Below are positions 44,809 through 54,562 of a stretch of DNA of 64,000 nucleotides, piece after piece. How positions within the stretch are numbered: position 1 is the first letter of the stretch; each line of letters starts with the position of its first letter. The position numbers were made by a program, and so were the translations under genes. Where the stretch lies: contig JAJTZB010000005.1 in the NCBI GenBank assembly GCA_032906765.1, positions 1-64,000 of the forward strand, given 5' to 3'. Source of the DNA: Nitrososphaerales archaeon (GTDB lineage: Archaea > Thermoproteota > Nitrososphaeria > Nitrososphaerales > Gagatemarchaeaceae). The notes below the pieces were generated by a model. That model made no database searches. It had not been told where the DNA came from and saw only the letters and a program-made list of their open reading frames with translations.

Positions 44809-45735
44809 TCAGAGGTGCCTCCTGAGCCTCGGGTCAACCATGTCCCTGACACTGTCGCCGACGAGGTTGAATCCGATGACCAGAATGGTAAGGAAAATGC
44901 CGGGGAACAGGGCATACCACCACGCCGTGGTGATCTGGTTGGCGGATTCGGCTATCATCACGCCCAAGTCTGCGGTGGGAGGCCTAATGCCCAGTCCCAA
45001 GAAGCTAAGCCCTGCCTCGGCCAAGACCACCGCCCCAAGGTCCACAGATATCAGCACAAGTAGCGGCGAGATGGCGTTCGGCAGAATATGCCCTCCGATT
45101 ATGCTTCTGCTGCCAACACCACTAGCCTTTGCGACGATAACGTATGGTCTACTGCGTATCTCCAAGGCTTGTGCCCTGGCGAGCCGGGCAAATGAAGGCC
45201 ACCAGGTCAACCCGAGAGCAATCAGGACGTCGATGAATCCGGGGCCCAGGACGGCCACGATCACGAGAGCAAGAATGAGGTGAGGGAACGAGAGGAAGAT
45301 GTCCGTGACTCGCATCAATCCCTCATCCACCAGCCCCCCGAAGTAGCCCGCAGTGAGCCCCACGGCGAGGCCTATCGCTGTTGCCAGGAGGACGACAAGG
45401 ACGGATATCGTTATTGACGTTCGAATGCCGAAGAATACTCTGCTCATTATGTCTCGGCCCGTCTGCTCGGTCCCGAACCAGTGCTCGGGGGAGGGGGGAC
45501 ATATTCCCGCAGCAGAGGAGGGGCAAGATGTTAGGGCGGTCTGCCCCATCCCTTGGGCTGGGTATGGCGATACCCAGGCGGCGAAGACGCCGATGAAGAC
45601 CATCGCGCCCACCATGATAATCCCAGCCACGAACATCTTCTCACGGAAGAGTGACCGGAGGCTCTGCAGGAACCTCCTGACCAATCTGCCTGTCCCCCGG
45701 AAGGACTGCGATGGGTGAGGGGTGGGCTCTGTCAT
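44809..45735 (-). CDS. Peptide-type ABC transporter permease (OppC-like)
   Basis: The 308-residue inner-membrane permease has six helices. GTEQTGRDIMSRVFFGIRTS and the coupling-helix region KASGVGSRSIIGGHILPNA are OppC/DppC hallmarks, as is the GLSFLGLGIRPPTADLG block. The ATG start overlaps the upstream permease stop by one base. Confidence 0.9.
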   Translation of the reverse strand: MTEPTPHPSQSFRGTGRLVRRFLQSLRSLFREKMFVAGIIMVGAMVFIGVFAAWVSPYPAQGMGQTALTSCPSSAAGICPPSPEHWFGTEQTGRDIMSRVFFGIRTSITISVLVVLLATAIGLAVGLTAGYFGGLVDEGLMRVTDIFLSFPHLILALVIVAVLGPGFIDVLIALGLTWWPSFARLARAQALEIRSRPYVIVAKASGVGSRSIIGGHILPNAISPLLVLISVDLGAVVLAEAGLSFLGLGIRPPTADLGVMIAESANQITTAWWYALFPGIFLTILVIGFNLVGDSVRDMVDPRLRRHL

Positions 45736-46787
45736 CAGACTGTGATTCTCCTGTCAACCACGAGCTGAATCATGTCAACGGCAAAGTTAGTCACAACGTA
45801 CACGATACACGTGACTATGGCCACCCCAAGTATCAGGGGAACGTCAGGCGTACTGATAGAGGTAGACGTGGTCCCCACCCCGAGCCCGGTCCTGATCAGG
45901 GAGCCAAGACCAGGCTGTAGCACGAAGATGTCTTCGACAAAGACCACGCCTATCAGAGAACCCGCGAAGATAAGGCCGAGGGAAACGAGCACAGGAGCAA
46001 GCGCATTCTTGAGTGCGAATTTCGTCTCAACCTCCAGTCTCGGTAGGCCATACGCTCTGGCCGTCCGGATGTAGTCCTGGTTCAAGACACCTATCATTGA
46101 CGCTCTCGTTTGTCTGATTATGACACCGATGGGGTAGGCCGAAAGCGTTACGAGGGGCAGCACGAGGCTCCAGAGGATCTGTCCCTCCGCCGCAAAATTG
46201 CCCGACAGAAGGGCGTCGACGAAGTAGGAACCGGTTATCCTTGGTATTGGGTGTTGAGAGAGGAAGAAGAGGGAGCCACCATACGCGCCTAGAGGAAAAA
46301 GGTGCAAGCTTGAAAAGAAGACCAGCTGCAGTATCAGTCCCGACCAGAATTGGGGAAGCGCCACGGCGCTCATGGAGAAGATTCGAAGAAAATTGTCGAG
46401 CTTGCTGTTGCGACTTCTTGCTGCCAGTATTCCTAGCGGGATTCCCACGATTGCGGCTATCGTGGCTGCCATCGCAGCGAGAACGAGCGAGTTTGGGAGT
46501 GCCTGTGCCACCAGGCTGGCGACAGGCTGTCTCACTACGACCGAGGTTCCGAGGTCTCCCCTGAATATGCTCGACAGGTAGATCCAGAATTGCGTCAACG
46601 GCGGCTTGTTGAAACCATACTGTTCGGTTATTCTTTGGATCTCTTCAGGGCCGGGGTTGCTTCCGGCGTATAGGACAGCTGGGTTCCCGGGCAGCAGGTG
46701 CGACAGATAGAAGGTAACGACGATTGTGCCTATGACCACAAAGAAAGAGAGTGCGGCCCTTCGAGTCACGTACCAGCCTACGTTCAA
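45735..46787 (-). CDS. Peptide-type ABC transporter permease (OppB-like)
   Basis: The permease has about 350 residues and six helices, beginning GWYVTRRAALSFFVVIGTIV. It includes LLPGNPAVLYAG and the coupling-helix block RTARAYGLPRLEVETKFALK typical of OppB/DppB. I placed the start at a TTG just after the substrate-binding gene stop; the longer upstream frame overlaps that gene and has no support. Confidence 0.87.
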   Translation of the reverse strand: MNVGWYVTRRAALSFFVVIGTIVVTFYLSHLLPGNPAVLYAGSNPGPEEIQRITEQYGFNKPPLTQFWIYLSSIFRGDLGTSVVVRQPVASLVAQALPNSLVLAAMAATIAAIVGIPLGILAARSRNSKLDNFLRIFSMSAVALPQFWSGLILQLVFFSSLHLFPLGAYGGSLFFLSQHPIPRITGSYFVDALLSGNFAAEGQILWSLVLPLVTLSAYPIGVIIRQTRASMIGVLNQDYIRTARAYGLPRLEVETKFALKNALAPVLVSLGLIFAGSLIGVVFVEDIFVLQPGLGSLIRTGLGVGTTSTSISTPDVPLILGVAIVTCIVYVVTNFAVDMIQLVVDRRITV

Positions 46788-46794
46788 GCCATAG

Positions 46795-48507
46795 TCAACC
46801 GTAGTACATTTGGTACCAGAACGGGTAGGCGAACCCATAGTTCGGGTTGGCCTGGTAGCCCATCGTGTGAGGTCCAAGGGCGATGACGGTCTGCTCTGCG
46901 AAGAGGGGCCAGCCCGGCGCGGCCTGGTACAACATCACGTTCAGGGCGTTGTACTCTTGCTGTGCAAGTGGCGGGTTGATCGCCTCGTCCACGTGCGCCT
47001 TCTGTAGCAGGTCCGTGAATGTTGCATTGGTCCAGTAGCACCAATTGTAGAGAATGTCATGCTGGTAGGGAGGAGGCTGAATGGCGAAGAGCTCGTTCAT
47101 TACAAGCCACGGGTCATTTGTCGTGCCCACCCAGTTCAGCAGAAGAATATCCTGTGCGCCCGTCGTATTGGCGTAACTCAGCGAACCTGGGGCGAAGACT
47201 GTCCGCGTCGTGGAGTTGTAGTAGCCTGCTTTCTGAGATAGCGAACCCCAGTCAGTCCCCTGAATGCTCAGCGTCACCCCCAAAGGAGCCCAGTTCGTCT
47301 GAAGTACCTGCGCAGCAACGCCCAGGAAGGGACTGCCCGTGGAGTACGTTATCACCCAAGACGCGTTCAGGCCTCCGGTTATGCCTATCGAGGCAAGGAG
47401 CTTCTTTGCCTGCGCAATGTCTCCCTTGGCAGGAAACGTGGGTGTCGAACTGCTGTAGGCAAACTTTCCGGGATTTATCCCACCTCCAAAGAGCAGCCCG
47501 TAACCATAGAATGACTGGTTCAAGACCTGGTTGTAGTTGACAGCAGTAAGAAGCGCCCTCCTAACCACAGGGTTGTTCAATAGAGGATGACGCGTATTGA
47601 ATAGCATCCAAATTGCAGCGAAAGACTTCGAGGGAATCACGTTGATGCCCGCAGACTTTAGCTGGGGGAGATACTGGAATTGGCCGTTAAGGCCGGTCAT
47701 GTTCACTTGGCCCGACAGGAGATACTGGACAGCCGTGCCCGTTTGCGTAACCCACTTGATGAACACACTCTTGAATTGGTTCGGTTGCCAGCCTCCCCAG
47801 TACTTGGAGTACGCCTGAAGGGTTATGCCCGTCGCGAAAGCAGACTGATTGGTCTGAATCACGTAAGGCCCACTTCCATCATCGTGGTACGTAGAGAACC
47901 ACGTGGCGAGTCCCGAGTCGTTCCCAGGAGATACTCCAGAATAAGTCCAGATATTCGGGCTGAAGATAAACGCCGAGTAACCGGCTCCGACGATAGCAGG
48001 CAGTTGCGCGGGGAAGTCCCACGTGATTCTCACAGTATAGGGGTCGAGTGCAGTTACGCTCTTCAGGCCCGCCCACGTGTCGGGGGCGTCTCCCTGTCCC
48101 AGCTTGACGGTGTCGAGTATGGAGAAGACGACCGCCGTGGAGTTGAACGGGGCCCCATCGTGGAAAGTAACGCCCTGTCTGAGCTTGAAGTCCCAGACCG
48201 TGTAGTTGGCATTGGAGGTCCAGCTCGTCGCGAGATCGGGAACGGCGGTCTGGTTCGGCAGCACAACCGTCAGCCTGTTGTAGACGTTCTGCACTATGTC
48301 TATGCTCGGAGTCTCCCTCGGATCCATGTCACTCGTCTGGGAGTTCCTTACGGCGACCAGCACCTTTCCCGTGCTTGGATGCGTACCGCCGCGGGAAGGA
48401 GCCAAGAGGACGTAGCCACCCGCTGCTATCAGGACGATGGCCACAACCGCAACTACGATAATCATTCTTGAGATTCCCGGTCTGCGACAAGAGTAGGAAG
48501 TTCGCAT
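46795..48507 (-). CDS. Peptide-type ABC transporter substrate-binding protein
   Basis: The 570-residue SBP_bac_5 family protein has an N-terminal membrane anchor (MIIVVAVVAIVLIAAGGYVL) and the family motif region VWDFKLRQGVTFHDGAPFNS, followed by VNMTGLNGQFQYLPQL and a long cluster C fold. It captures peptides or similar ligands outside the cell and feeds the permeases encoded downstream. It is first in the operon, with a TATA box at 48533. Confidence 0.9.
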   Translation of the reverse strand: MRTSYSCRRPGISRMIIVVAVVAIVLIAAGGYVLLAPSRGGTHPSTGKVLVAVRNSQTSDMDPRETPSIDIVQNVYNRLTVVLPNQTAVPDLATSWTSNANYTVWDFKLRQGVTFHDGAPFNSTAVVFSILDTVKLGQGDAPDTWAGLKSVTALDPYTVRITWDFPAQLPAIVGAGYSAFIFSPNIWTYSGVSPGNDSGLATWFSTYHDDGSGPYVIQTNQSAFATGITLQAYSKYWGGWQPNQFKSVFIKWVTQTGTAVQYLLSGQVNMTGLNGQFQYLPQLKSAGINVIPSKSFAAIWMLFNTRHPLLNNPVVRRALLTAVNYNQVLNQSFYGYGLLFGGGINPGKFAYSSSTPTFPAKGDIAQAKKLLASIGITGGLNASWVITYSTGSPFLGVAAQVLQTNWAPLGVTLSIQGTDWGSLSQKAGYYNSTTRTVFAPGSLSYANTTGAQDILLLNWVGTTNDPWLVMNELFAIQPPPYQHDILYNWCYWTNATFTDLLQKAHVDEAINPPLAQQEYNALNVMLYQAAPGWPLFAEQTVIALGPHTMGYQANPNYGFAYPFWYQMYYG

Positions 48508-48532
48508 CGGTTTGAAAATTCAGGGACGGGCG

Positions 48533-48540
48533 ATATAAGT
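48533..48540 (-). promoter_or_regulatory. TATA box for the ABC transporter operon
   Basis: ACTTATAT on the reverse strand lies about 26-33 nt from the substrate-binding protein ATG. Confidence 0.5.
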
Positions 48541-48667
48541 ATTGGCGAATCGCCGTTTCTCCTTCTTCGAGTAATCTTGCCGAGAGCGGTGGTCGAGACG
48601 CGGACTTTTGGGAAGCGGTCCATGTCTCCGACTGGTAGACGCAAGAAAAAGGAGGGGAAGGTAAGCC

Positions 48668-49780
48668 TTACCTCGGAGCCGCTGCTTGGGGCTTCGGCTT
48701 CCTTCTCATGACGTAGGCCGCGGCTGCTGCGACGATGATTATGATGACTGCTGCTGCACCTATGATGAGTGGCCAGTTGAGGCTCGATGGGACTGCTTCA
48801 GATGTCGTACCCCACTTTATTGCGTTCAGGATGAAGGTTAGCCCTTGGAAGGTGATGTTATACGAGAATTCTGTGTCTGCGTTTATCACATAGTTGCCGT
48901 AGAACCCAGCGCCAGCGACGATGACCTTGCTGTACGTGCTGCCCTCTGGAATCTTCTCAGCCGCCGCCAGGACGTACTGGCCAGCTGACTGAACTGCCGA
49001 CACGTACGGTTTGGCAGCACCGTAAAGGCCGACCGTCCCCTGCGGGCTTGTCCTGTAGAGCCAAGTCACCGTGTCACTGGATGGGATTGAGCCAAAGTCG
49101 ACGTACTTGCCGCTCGACCAGCCTATGACGTTTGTTGTGCCGTGGAACCTGACCTTCTGCGTATTCGCAGTCATGTTGTTAGCCCAGCCCTGGCTGTTGA
49201 CCCCGCCCTGAGCGGAATTCGCGTAGACCCTGAAGCCCGCCCCAGAGGCACCAACTCCCGGCTGGTCTGTGACTTCGCCAATCTCCAGTCGAAGTTGAGA
49301 GCCAATGGCGGTGAGGATGTGATTGGTTGCGCCTACGTGCCAACCCATGTCCGCTGTGTCATTTGACGTGTAGTCGCTGTCACCGCTCACCATCAGCAAT
49401 TTGTCGCCAGTCTGGAACCAACTTTTGATTGCTTGGACCTCAGAGGTGGTGTAGTTCAATGAAAGGTCGCTCAGCTTGCCGAGAAAGAGCACGTTTACAT
49501 TCTGCAGGGCGCTGGAACTCAGACTGCCGTTGATCAGACTTATTGTGTAACCGGCTTTTGTCAGGTTGCCGAACAGATGTGCTCGGTCGACCTGCTCATA
49601 GGACGGGCCAGGAACGCCGTAAGCTCTGTAGACTGTCTGATTACCCACTTGGACGTGATAGTAGTCGAAGGCCACTACCAGGCCGCTGCTTGCTCTCGCT
49701 GGCAAGGGAATGAAGATGAGATAGGAGGCAGAAAGAAAGAGTGCGACGAATGCGATAGCTAGTATCTTGGATTTTTCCAT
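48668..49780 (-). CDS. Exported, C-terminally anchored surface protein
   Basis: The protein has about 370 residues, with a signal peptide (ILAIAFVALFLSASYLIFIP), a central domain including NVLFLGKLSDLSLNY, IKSWFQTGDKLLMVSGDSD and KVIVAGAGFYGNYVI, and a C-terminal helix rich in Ile and Ala ending MRRKPKPQAAAPR. The central part looks like a class I glutamine-amidotransferase-like (DUF4350/ThuA type) fold in ABC-transport-associated surface proteins. I set the start at the ATG at 49780, about 32 nt after CTTTTAAGG. The role is unknown. Confidence 0.7.
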   Translation of the reverse strand: MEKSKILAIAFVALFLSASYLIFIPLPARASSGLVVAFDYYHVQVGNQTVYRAYGVPGPSYEQVDRAHLFGNLTKAGYTISLINGSLSSSALQNVNVLFLGKLSDLSLNYTTSEVQAIKSWFQTGDKLLMVSGDSDYTSNDTADMGWHVGATNHILTAIGSQLRLEIGEVTDQPGVGASGAGFRVYANSAQGGVNSQGWANNMTANTQKVRFHGTTNVIGWSSGKYVDFGSIPSSDTVTWLYRTSPQGTVGLYGAAKPYVSAVQSAGQYVLAAAEKIPEGSTYSKVIVAGAGFYGNYVINADTEFSYNITFQGLTFILNAIKWGTTSEAVPSSLNWPLIIGAAAVIIIIVAAAAAYVMRRKPKPQAAAPR

Positions 49781-49830
49781 GTCCGACGTGAATCGGAACA
49801 AGAAATGGCCTTAAAAGTCTTAGGGGGCGC

Positions 49831-50050
49831 TCGTCATGCGCGGTTTCCAGCATAGTGCGGTGTCGGTCTCCAACAGGGATTCGACAGGGATGAGTGGAAC
49901 AAGCTCTTTGAGAATCTCGACTACAACCAATTTGGATTTCTGAAGGAGCGTTGCCAATTTGGAGACACGCTAGTGCCCTCGAGACAAGATGGCTGCAAGA
50001 AGCCACGACTGTCTTAGCGTCCTGATGTCAGCGGCGGGCCCGACAGTTCG
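49831..50050. other. Gene-free interval with a possible protein-coding relic
   Basis: Beyond the promoter near 49812 no gene is convincing. A short open frame on the plus strand (about 49854-50017) reads GFDRDEWNKLFENLDYNQFG and then FLKERCQFGD, which looks protein-like but has no start codon and no recognised family. It may be a fragment of a lost gene. Confidence 0.3.
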
Positions 50051-51058
50051 CTAGGAACCGAAGAACTCCATCATGCTCGGAGCGTTGACGTCATTGGAAG
50101 TGAATGGATGGAGGCCCCAGTTCTGTTCGATTGTGCTCAAGAACGAATAGTGGGTGTAGTGAGTGAAAGACTGGTATCCTCTCTTGGCCACCGGACCCGC
50201 CCAAACAGCATAGACCCAGTCCGATGGGTACTGAACATTCCCTTCGTCGAAGACGATGAATAGAGCGGCCTTCTGGGTATTGAAGACATTGCTACTCAGG
50301 ATCGCCGGAACGATGTTGGAAAGGTACTTGTCGCCGAAAGTCATGTTCGAATCATGCATATCGTCCAGGACATTCGGAGTTAGCCACATGAAGTTCGAAG
50401 CCGTAGCAACCGACCCCAGGTCCTTCAAAAGTACGTCGTCAGTCTCTTGCGACGTGCCCACAATAGAGTTGGCCTCGACGATGCGTGCGCAACGTGAAGG
50501 ATTGTCTATGATGTCGTTGAAATAGAGGAACGGGACGTGTCTGGCTAGATAGTTCGTCGGTTGCTCCTCGCCCAGGTAGCACCCTCCGGAGGAGTACAGC
50601 TTCCCTGTGCCCTTGGCAGGGTAGTCCTCGACGTAAGCCTTCCATGTCAGACGTGCTGCTTCGAGTCTGTCAACAAGATTAGTCGCATTCTTTGCGGTGC
50701 AGGAGCCCGTGTCGCCGGTCGGCCCGCAGTCCGCGGCGCTCCACGGATTGAACTGCTGTCCAGAGAACATAGCGAGATAGTTGGGAAGGCTCGGATGGGC
50801 GATCGCTGTGTATTGCATGGCCAGAGAGTAGTTCTTTGCGAACGCTTGCATGAAAGGAGTCGATGTGCCATTGACGACGGCACGAAGTGGTATGTTCTCT
50901 AGGAGAATCACCACAACATAGTCAAACTTGTGCGAACTCGGAGCGAACCCCACGACGTTTGCGGTATTCGTTATCACCAAAGTTGTCGACGAAGCAGCGA
51001 AGACGCTGCTGAGAAGTAGCGCGATGACAAAAACTGAAGAGAGAATCGCCTTTATCAA
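50051..51058 (-). CDS. Secreted phosphoesterase (acid phosphatase/AcpA-like)
   Basis: The 335-residue protein has a signal peptide (ILSSVFVIALLLSSVFAASS) and a phosphoesterase-family domain: FDYVVVILLENIPLRAVVNG, YTAIAHPSLPNYLAMFSGQ, FMWLTPNVLDDMHDSN and FIVFDEG. These match family PF04185 as seen in archaeal acid phosphatases. It has no C-terminal anchor, unlike the paralogue at 41167. Its start overlaps the stop of the exported protein gene at 51055 by 4 nt, so the two are co-transcribed. Confidence 0.83.
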   Translation of the reverse strand: MIKAILSSVFVIALLLSSVFAASSTTLVITNTANVVGFAPSSHKFDYVVVILLENIPLRAVVNGTSTPFMQAFAKNYSLAMQYTAIAHPSLPNYLAMFSGQQFNPWSAADCGPTGDTGSCTAKNATNLVDRLEAARLTWKAYVEDYPAKGTGKLYSSGGCYLGEEQPTNYLARHVPFLYFNDIIDNPSRCARIVEANSIVGTSQETDDVLLKDLGSVATASNFMWLTPNVLDDMHDSNMTFGDKYLSNIVPAILSSNVFNTQKAALFIVFDEGNVQYPSDWVYAVWAGPVAKRGYQSFTHYTHYSFLSTIEQNWGLHPFTSNDVNAPSMMEFFGS

Positions 51059-51513
51059 CTCTCACCACCTATCGTTATCGTGAAAGAGGATATTGGACCG
51101 GTCTGCACGCTCGACGACAACCACAGGTCCAACTCCATCAATTCGGCGCCCTTCCCGTTCAGAACAGTTCCTGCCTCGGGCGAGGTGACCCTTCCGATAG
51201 CAGTCGAAAGAGTGGAGGTGACGGTCAGGTTCACGCGAATCGTTCCCGTGTTCTCTATGCAGAGGAACTGAATGCCTTCCGTGCCCGGGGCAAGGTTCCC
51301 CCAGTTAATAGTAAGAGATGTGTTTCCATAGGCCCCCGCAGGCTGAACGCACGACGACGAAGGAAGCTGTCCTGTCACGGCGACCAGGTTCCCCGCCGTG
51401 CTCACGACGGTGGTGGTGTGCTGCGTGCTCGGGACCGATTCGTAGGCAACATACGCAACAAAGACAACGACAACAAGAGCGAACGCAAGAATGATTAGTC
51501 CGAGTCTACGCAC
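51055..51513 (-). CDS. Exported protein of unknown function
   Basis: The 152-residue protein has an N-terminal hydrophobic helix (GLIILAFALVVVVFVAYVAY) followed by a Thr/Ser/Val-rich extracellular domain with two cysteines (SSSCVQ and FLCIENTG). It has the same overall style as the protein at 193-642. Co-transcription with a secreted phosphoesterase suggests a cell-surface partner, but this is inference. Confidence 0.6.
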   Translation of the reverse strand: MRRLGLIILAFALVVVVFVAYVAYESVPSTQHTTTVVSTAGNLVAVTGQLPSSSCVQPAGAYGNTSLTINWGNLAPGTEGIQFLCIENTGTIRVNLTVTSTLSTAIGRVTSPEAGTVLNGKGAELMELDLWLSSSVQTGPISSFTITIGGES

Positions 51514-51684
51514 GTCAAGTACGATAAATTACAAACTGATAATTTAAGGATTCAGAGCGCCTGCAGTAACCACGGGGTCGCTGCTATCATCCGGCCCTAG
51601 AACCTGTTAACCAAACTTCACCGTATTCGTATGTCTTTTTGAGCTTGGGCCTTTTGATTTGCAGAAGCCGCTTCCGTCCTCGCA

Positions 51685-52182
51685 TTGCACGTGACGTGGT
51701 TCAGGGTGAAGAGGAGCGCTGGCGTCGGAGAGTACAGGCTTGCCGACGTGTTCAGGGGGCTCGAGGCATCTGTCGCCCTGCAGAAGGTCTTCGGCTCGAA
51801 GGAAGAGATGTCGAAGATACTGCGGCACCTCAAGCTTAGGGTCGAGGCCACAGATTCGGGGCTCTGGCTCGATAGGGACACGGGCACAATCTGCGTTGGA
51901 CACAAGCACCTTTCTTCCGCGAAATCGGACTTCATCTACCTGGACATCATACACGTCCTTGTGCACGTCCGCCAGTTCCTAGAGGGGAGGGAACTCTACG
52001 ACCAAGCGTTCGAATACGTCGAGCGCCCAACAGAGCTCGAGGCCTACAGAAACACGGTAGCGGAGGCCAGGAGGGTCGGGATGAAGGAGGACGAGATTCT
52101 AAAGTATCTCAGGATGGACGCGGCCGACGACTCCGAGCTCGGGAAGCTGATGGAGAAGATAGGCGTCAAAGCAAGACGCTGA
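51685..52182 (+). CDS. Conserved archaeal hypothetical protein
   Basis: The 165-residue soluble protein contains YLDIIHVLVHVRQFLEG, then YVERPTELEAYRNTVAEARR and MKEDEILKYLRMD. I recall similar helical proteins in archaea without known function. HVLVH resembles a zinc-protease HExxH site without its Glu, so protease activity is unlikely. The TTG at 51685 or the GTG at 51691 may be the start. Confidence 0.6.
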   Translation: MHVTWFRVKRSAGVGEYRLADVFRGLEASVALQKVFGSKEEMSKILRHLKLRVEATDSGLWLDRDTGTICVGHKHLSSAKSDFIYLDIIHVLVHVRQFLEGRELYDQAFEYVERPTELEAYRNTVAEARRVGMKEDEILKYLRMDAADDSELGKLMEKIGVKARR

Positions 52183-52210
52183 GAAGAACTCCTCTCGCTT
52201 GCGGCTGGCG

Positions 52211-53536
52211 TCAGAGCTTCCTGGCGGGTATTCCTGGCCTTACTAGACTCTTGAGGTCAAGGATCGAGTCTATCTCCTTCTGATTGAATCCGAGTTCCTT
52301 CAGCGCAGTCCTAATCGACGCGCCTTTGGCCAGCCGCTTGCCCAAAACCGTTGCCTTGTCATAACCTATCTTTGGAGAGATCACAGTGATCAGCGCTGGA
52401 CTGCTCTCGGCATACCCCCTGCTCCTGTCCTTGAGAGGCACTATGTGGTCGATTGCAAGCGAAGCAACCTTGTTCAGGGCCTCCGAGAGCAGGCTGGCCT
52501 GAAGAACGACGTTGTAACCAATCAAGGGCACTCCCATCGAGAGCTCGAACTCGCCGAGGGAAGCGGCAGCGTGGTTCGCGCCGTCGAGACCAACCACCTC
52601 TGCGCACGCAAGCAGGGCGCTCTCGACAGTGACGGGATTCGTCTTCCCCGGCATGATACTGCTGCCTGCTACCTCCTCTTGGGTGGGCAGGTCAATCTCT
52701 CCAAGCCCCGTCATTGGGCCCGAGAACATCAGCCTCAGGTCCTGGCAGAGTCTGTAAAGGTCGAGCGAGACTGTTCTGAGGGCTGAGCTGAGCGAAGCGA
52801 CGTCCGTAAGAAGCCTCGTGGCCCTGAACTTGTTCTTCGCCGAAGAGAATCCAACCCCAGTCTCTCTGGCAATCTCTCTCGCAACCATTGCACCAAACCT
52901 CGGATCTGCGTTCAGGCCCGTACCCACAGCTGTCCCGCCGATCGGCAGCTCCAGAAGGTACCGTGTGCATTCAGTGATTAGCCTCGAATCCCTTCTGAAG
53001 GCGTCGGCATAGGCTCCAAACTCCTGGCCCATGGTCACAGGGAGGGCGTCACGGAGATGGGTCCTTCCCGACTTGTAGACAGTTGCAGTCTTCCTCGAGA
53101 CGGCTCCGAGGCTCTTCGACATCTTTCCCATAGCCGGAAGCAACTTCTCGCGAACGGCGTGCACGGCCGCGACCCTAACAGCGGTGGGGCCGACGTCGTT
53201 GGACGACTGGCTCATGTTGACGTGGTCGTTCGGATGAACCTTCTTGCCGAGCTCAGAGGACGCCAGTTCCGCTATCAATTCGTTTGCGTTCATGTTCAGC
53301 CCGGTCCCCGAGCCAGTTTGGAAGACGTCCACAGTGACCTTGTCGTCGTGGGATCCCTTCATCAACTGCCTCGCCTTGGACTGGATAACCTGACCCGTCT
53401 TCCTGTCGAGCAGGCCGAGAGAGACGTTCGATTTCGCTGCTGAGAGCTTAATCAGGCCCATCGCCCAGATTAATTCGCGAGGGAATCTAGTCCCCGTGTT
53501 CAGAAAGACCCTCTTGGAACCTTCGGTGTACTTCAA
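52211..53536 (-). CDS. fumC: Class II fumarate hydratase, short N-terminus
   Basis: The 441-residue protein is in the fumarase/aspartase superfamily. It has the signature [43 protein letters not shown] and [17 protein letters not shown], all expected for class II fumarase in the TCA cycle. The first 20 or so residues usual for the family (the YGAQTxRA region) are missing; the protein begins near [18 protein letters not shown]. The TTG start is uncertain. Function is likely fumarase, with slight doubt from the missing N-terminal segment. Confidence 0.87.
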   Translation of the reverse strand: MKYTEGSKRVFLNTGTRFPRELIWAMGLIKLSAAKSNVSLGLLDRKTGQVIQSKARQLMKGSHDDKVTVDVFQTGSGTGLNMNANELIAELASSELGKKVHPNDHVNMSQSSNDVGPTAVRVAAVHAVREKLLPAMGKMSKSLGAVSRKTATVYKSGRTHLRDALPVTMGQEFGAYADAFRRDSRLITECTRYLLELPIGGTAVGTGLNADPRFGAMVAREIARETGVGFSSAKNKFRATRLLTDVASLSSALRTVSLDLYRLCQDLRLMFSGPMTGLGEIDLPTQEEVAGSSIMPGKTNPVTVESALLACAEVVGLDGANHAAASLGEFELSMGVPLIGYNVVLQASLLSEALNKVASLAIDHIVPLKDRSRGYAESSPALITVISPKIGYDKATVLGKRLAKGASIRTALKELGFNQKEIDSILDLKSLVRPGIPARKL

Positions 53537-53621
53537 CGCAACACGCTGTCGGCGTCTTGCGCTCTTAAGGATTAGTCAGCAGCGACCCATCCATCCTCTT
53601 AAATCGCCTCGCCGCGAAATC

Positions 53622-54554
53622 ATGGGAGTGCCCACTACCAAGCTGGAAGCGATTGCGAGCGAAATCGAGGTCCAGCCCCGAGCCCTCGACGAGTTGATGA
53701 GACGAAGGATGAGGATGGCCAGGCCAGGGTCGCTATTCGTCGGCGCTGGAGACTCGTATGCTTGCTCGATCGCAGCCCAGTATCTCTCCCGTGGGCGGTC
53801 GCTCGCGCTGGACCCTTACGCGCTCCTCGCGTCTCCGGACTTCGCAAGGGGCAAGGAAGTCTACTTCATCTCAACCTCCGGAAGGACGAAGTCGAACATA
53901 GCAGCAGCGAAGGCTGTGAAGGGGATTGCCTTTGGCAGTACTGCGATAACCGCGAACCCAGCAAGCCCCCTCTCGAAAGCAACTCGAGAGACCATCGAGA
54001 TACCGTACTCGTATGTGCCTAGGACGCCTGGCACGCTCTCCTTTACGCTATCGCTCCTCGCAGCAGTCAAGCTTGCCTGCGAACCCTTCACATGTGGCTT
54101 CGCCCGGTTGCTCTCCCTTGCCAAGGCGTCGTCAAATGTGGTTTTCTCCAAAGGGGGGACGACCTACTTCCTCGGGAACGGGCCTGCGCACGCCATCGCG
54201 CTCTACTCAGCACTGAAGACATTCGAGCTGTTCGGCGACAAAGCGGACGCAGAGCTGCTGGAGGAATTCGGCCACGCTAACCTGTTCTCGCTGCGGCCAA
54301 GGGACACAGTAAACATCTTCACAGCCTTCGACCCCGCTGGCATCGGCAGGAAGCTCGCCTCTGCACTTGGACGGGAGGGGTTCGGTCAGAATCTCATGCC
54401 CGTCAAGGGCGGGAACGAGTTCGAGTCGGTCTTCCACGCTGCCTTCTTCGTCCAGACAAGTATTCTCAAGGAGGCTCGGTCGAGGGGAGTAGCCACTCCG
54501 TACATCATGAGGTCGAAGAAAAAGCTGAAGCTGAGCGACTCTATGATCTACTGA
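53622..54554 (+). CDS. SIS-domain sugar isomerase-like protein
   Basis: The 310-residue protein has two SIS domains. FVGAGDSYACSIAAQYLSRG and YFISTSGRTKSNIAAAKAV form the sugar-phosphate-binding site of the first. YFLGNGPAHAIALYSALKTFE and LLEEFGHANLFSL form the second. It resembles the isomerase half of GlmS without the glutaminase domain. The ATG at 53622 follows a TATA-like CTTAAAT by about 18-24 nt. The sugar specificity is not evident. Confidence 0.78.
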   Translation: MGVPTTKLEAIASEIEVQPRALDELMRRRMRMARPGSLFVGAGDSYACSIAAQYLSRGRSLALDPYALLASPDFARGKEVYFISTSGRTKSNIAAAKAVKGIAFGSTAITANPASPLSKATRETIEIPYSYVPRTPGTLSFTLSLLAAVKLACEPFTCGFARLLSLAKASSNVVFSKGGTTYFLGNGPAHAIALYSALKTFELFGDKADAELLEEFGHANLFSLRPRDTVNIFTAFDPAGIGRKLASALGREGFGQNLMPVKGGNEFESVFHAAFFVQTSILKEARSRGVATPYIMRSKKKLKLSDSMIY

Positions 54555-54562
54555 AGTCCGTA

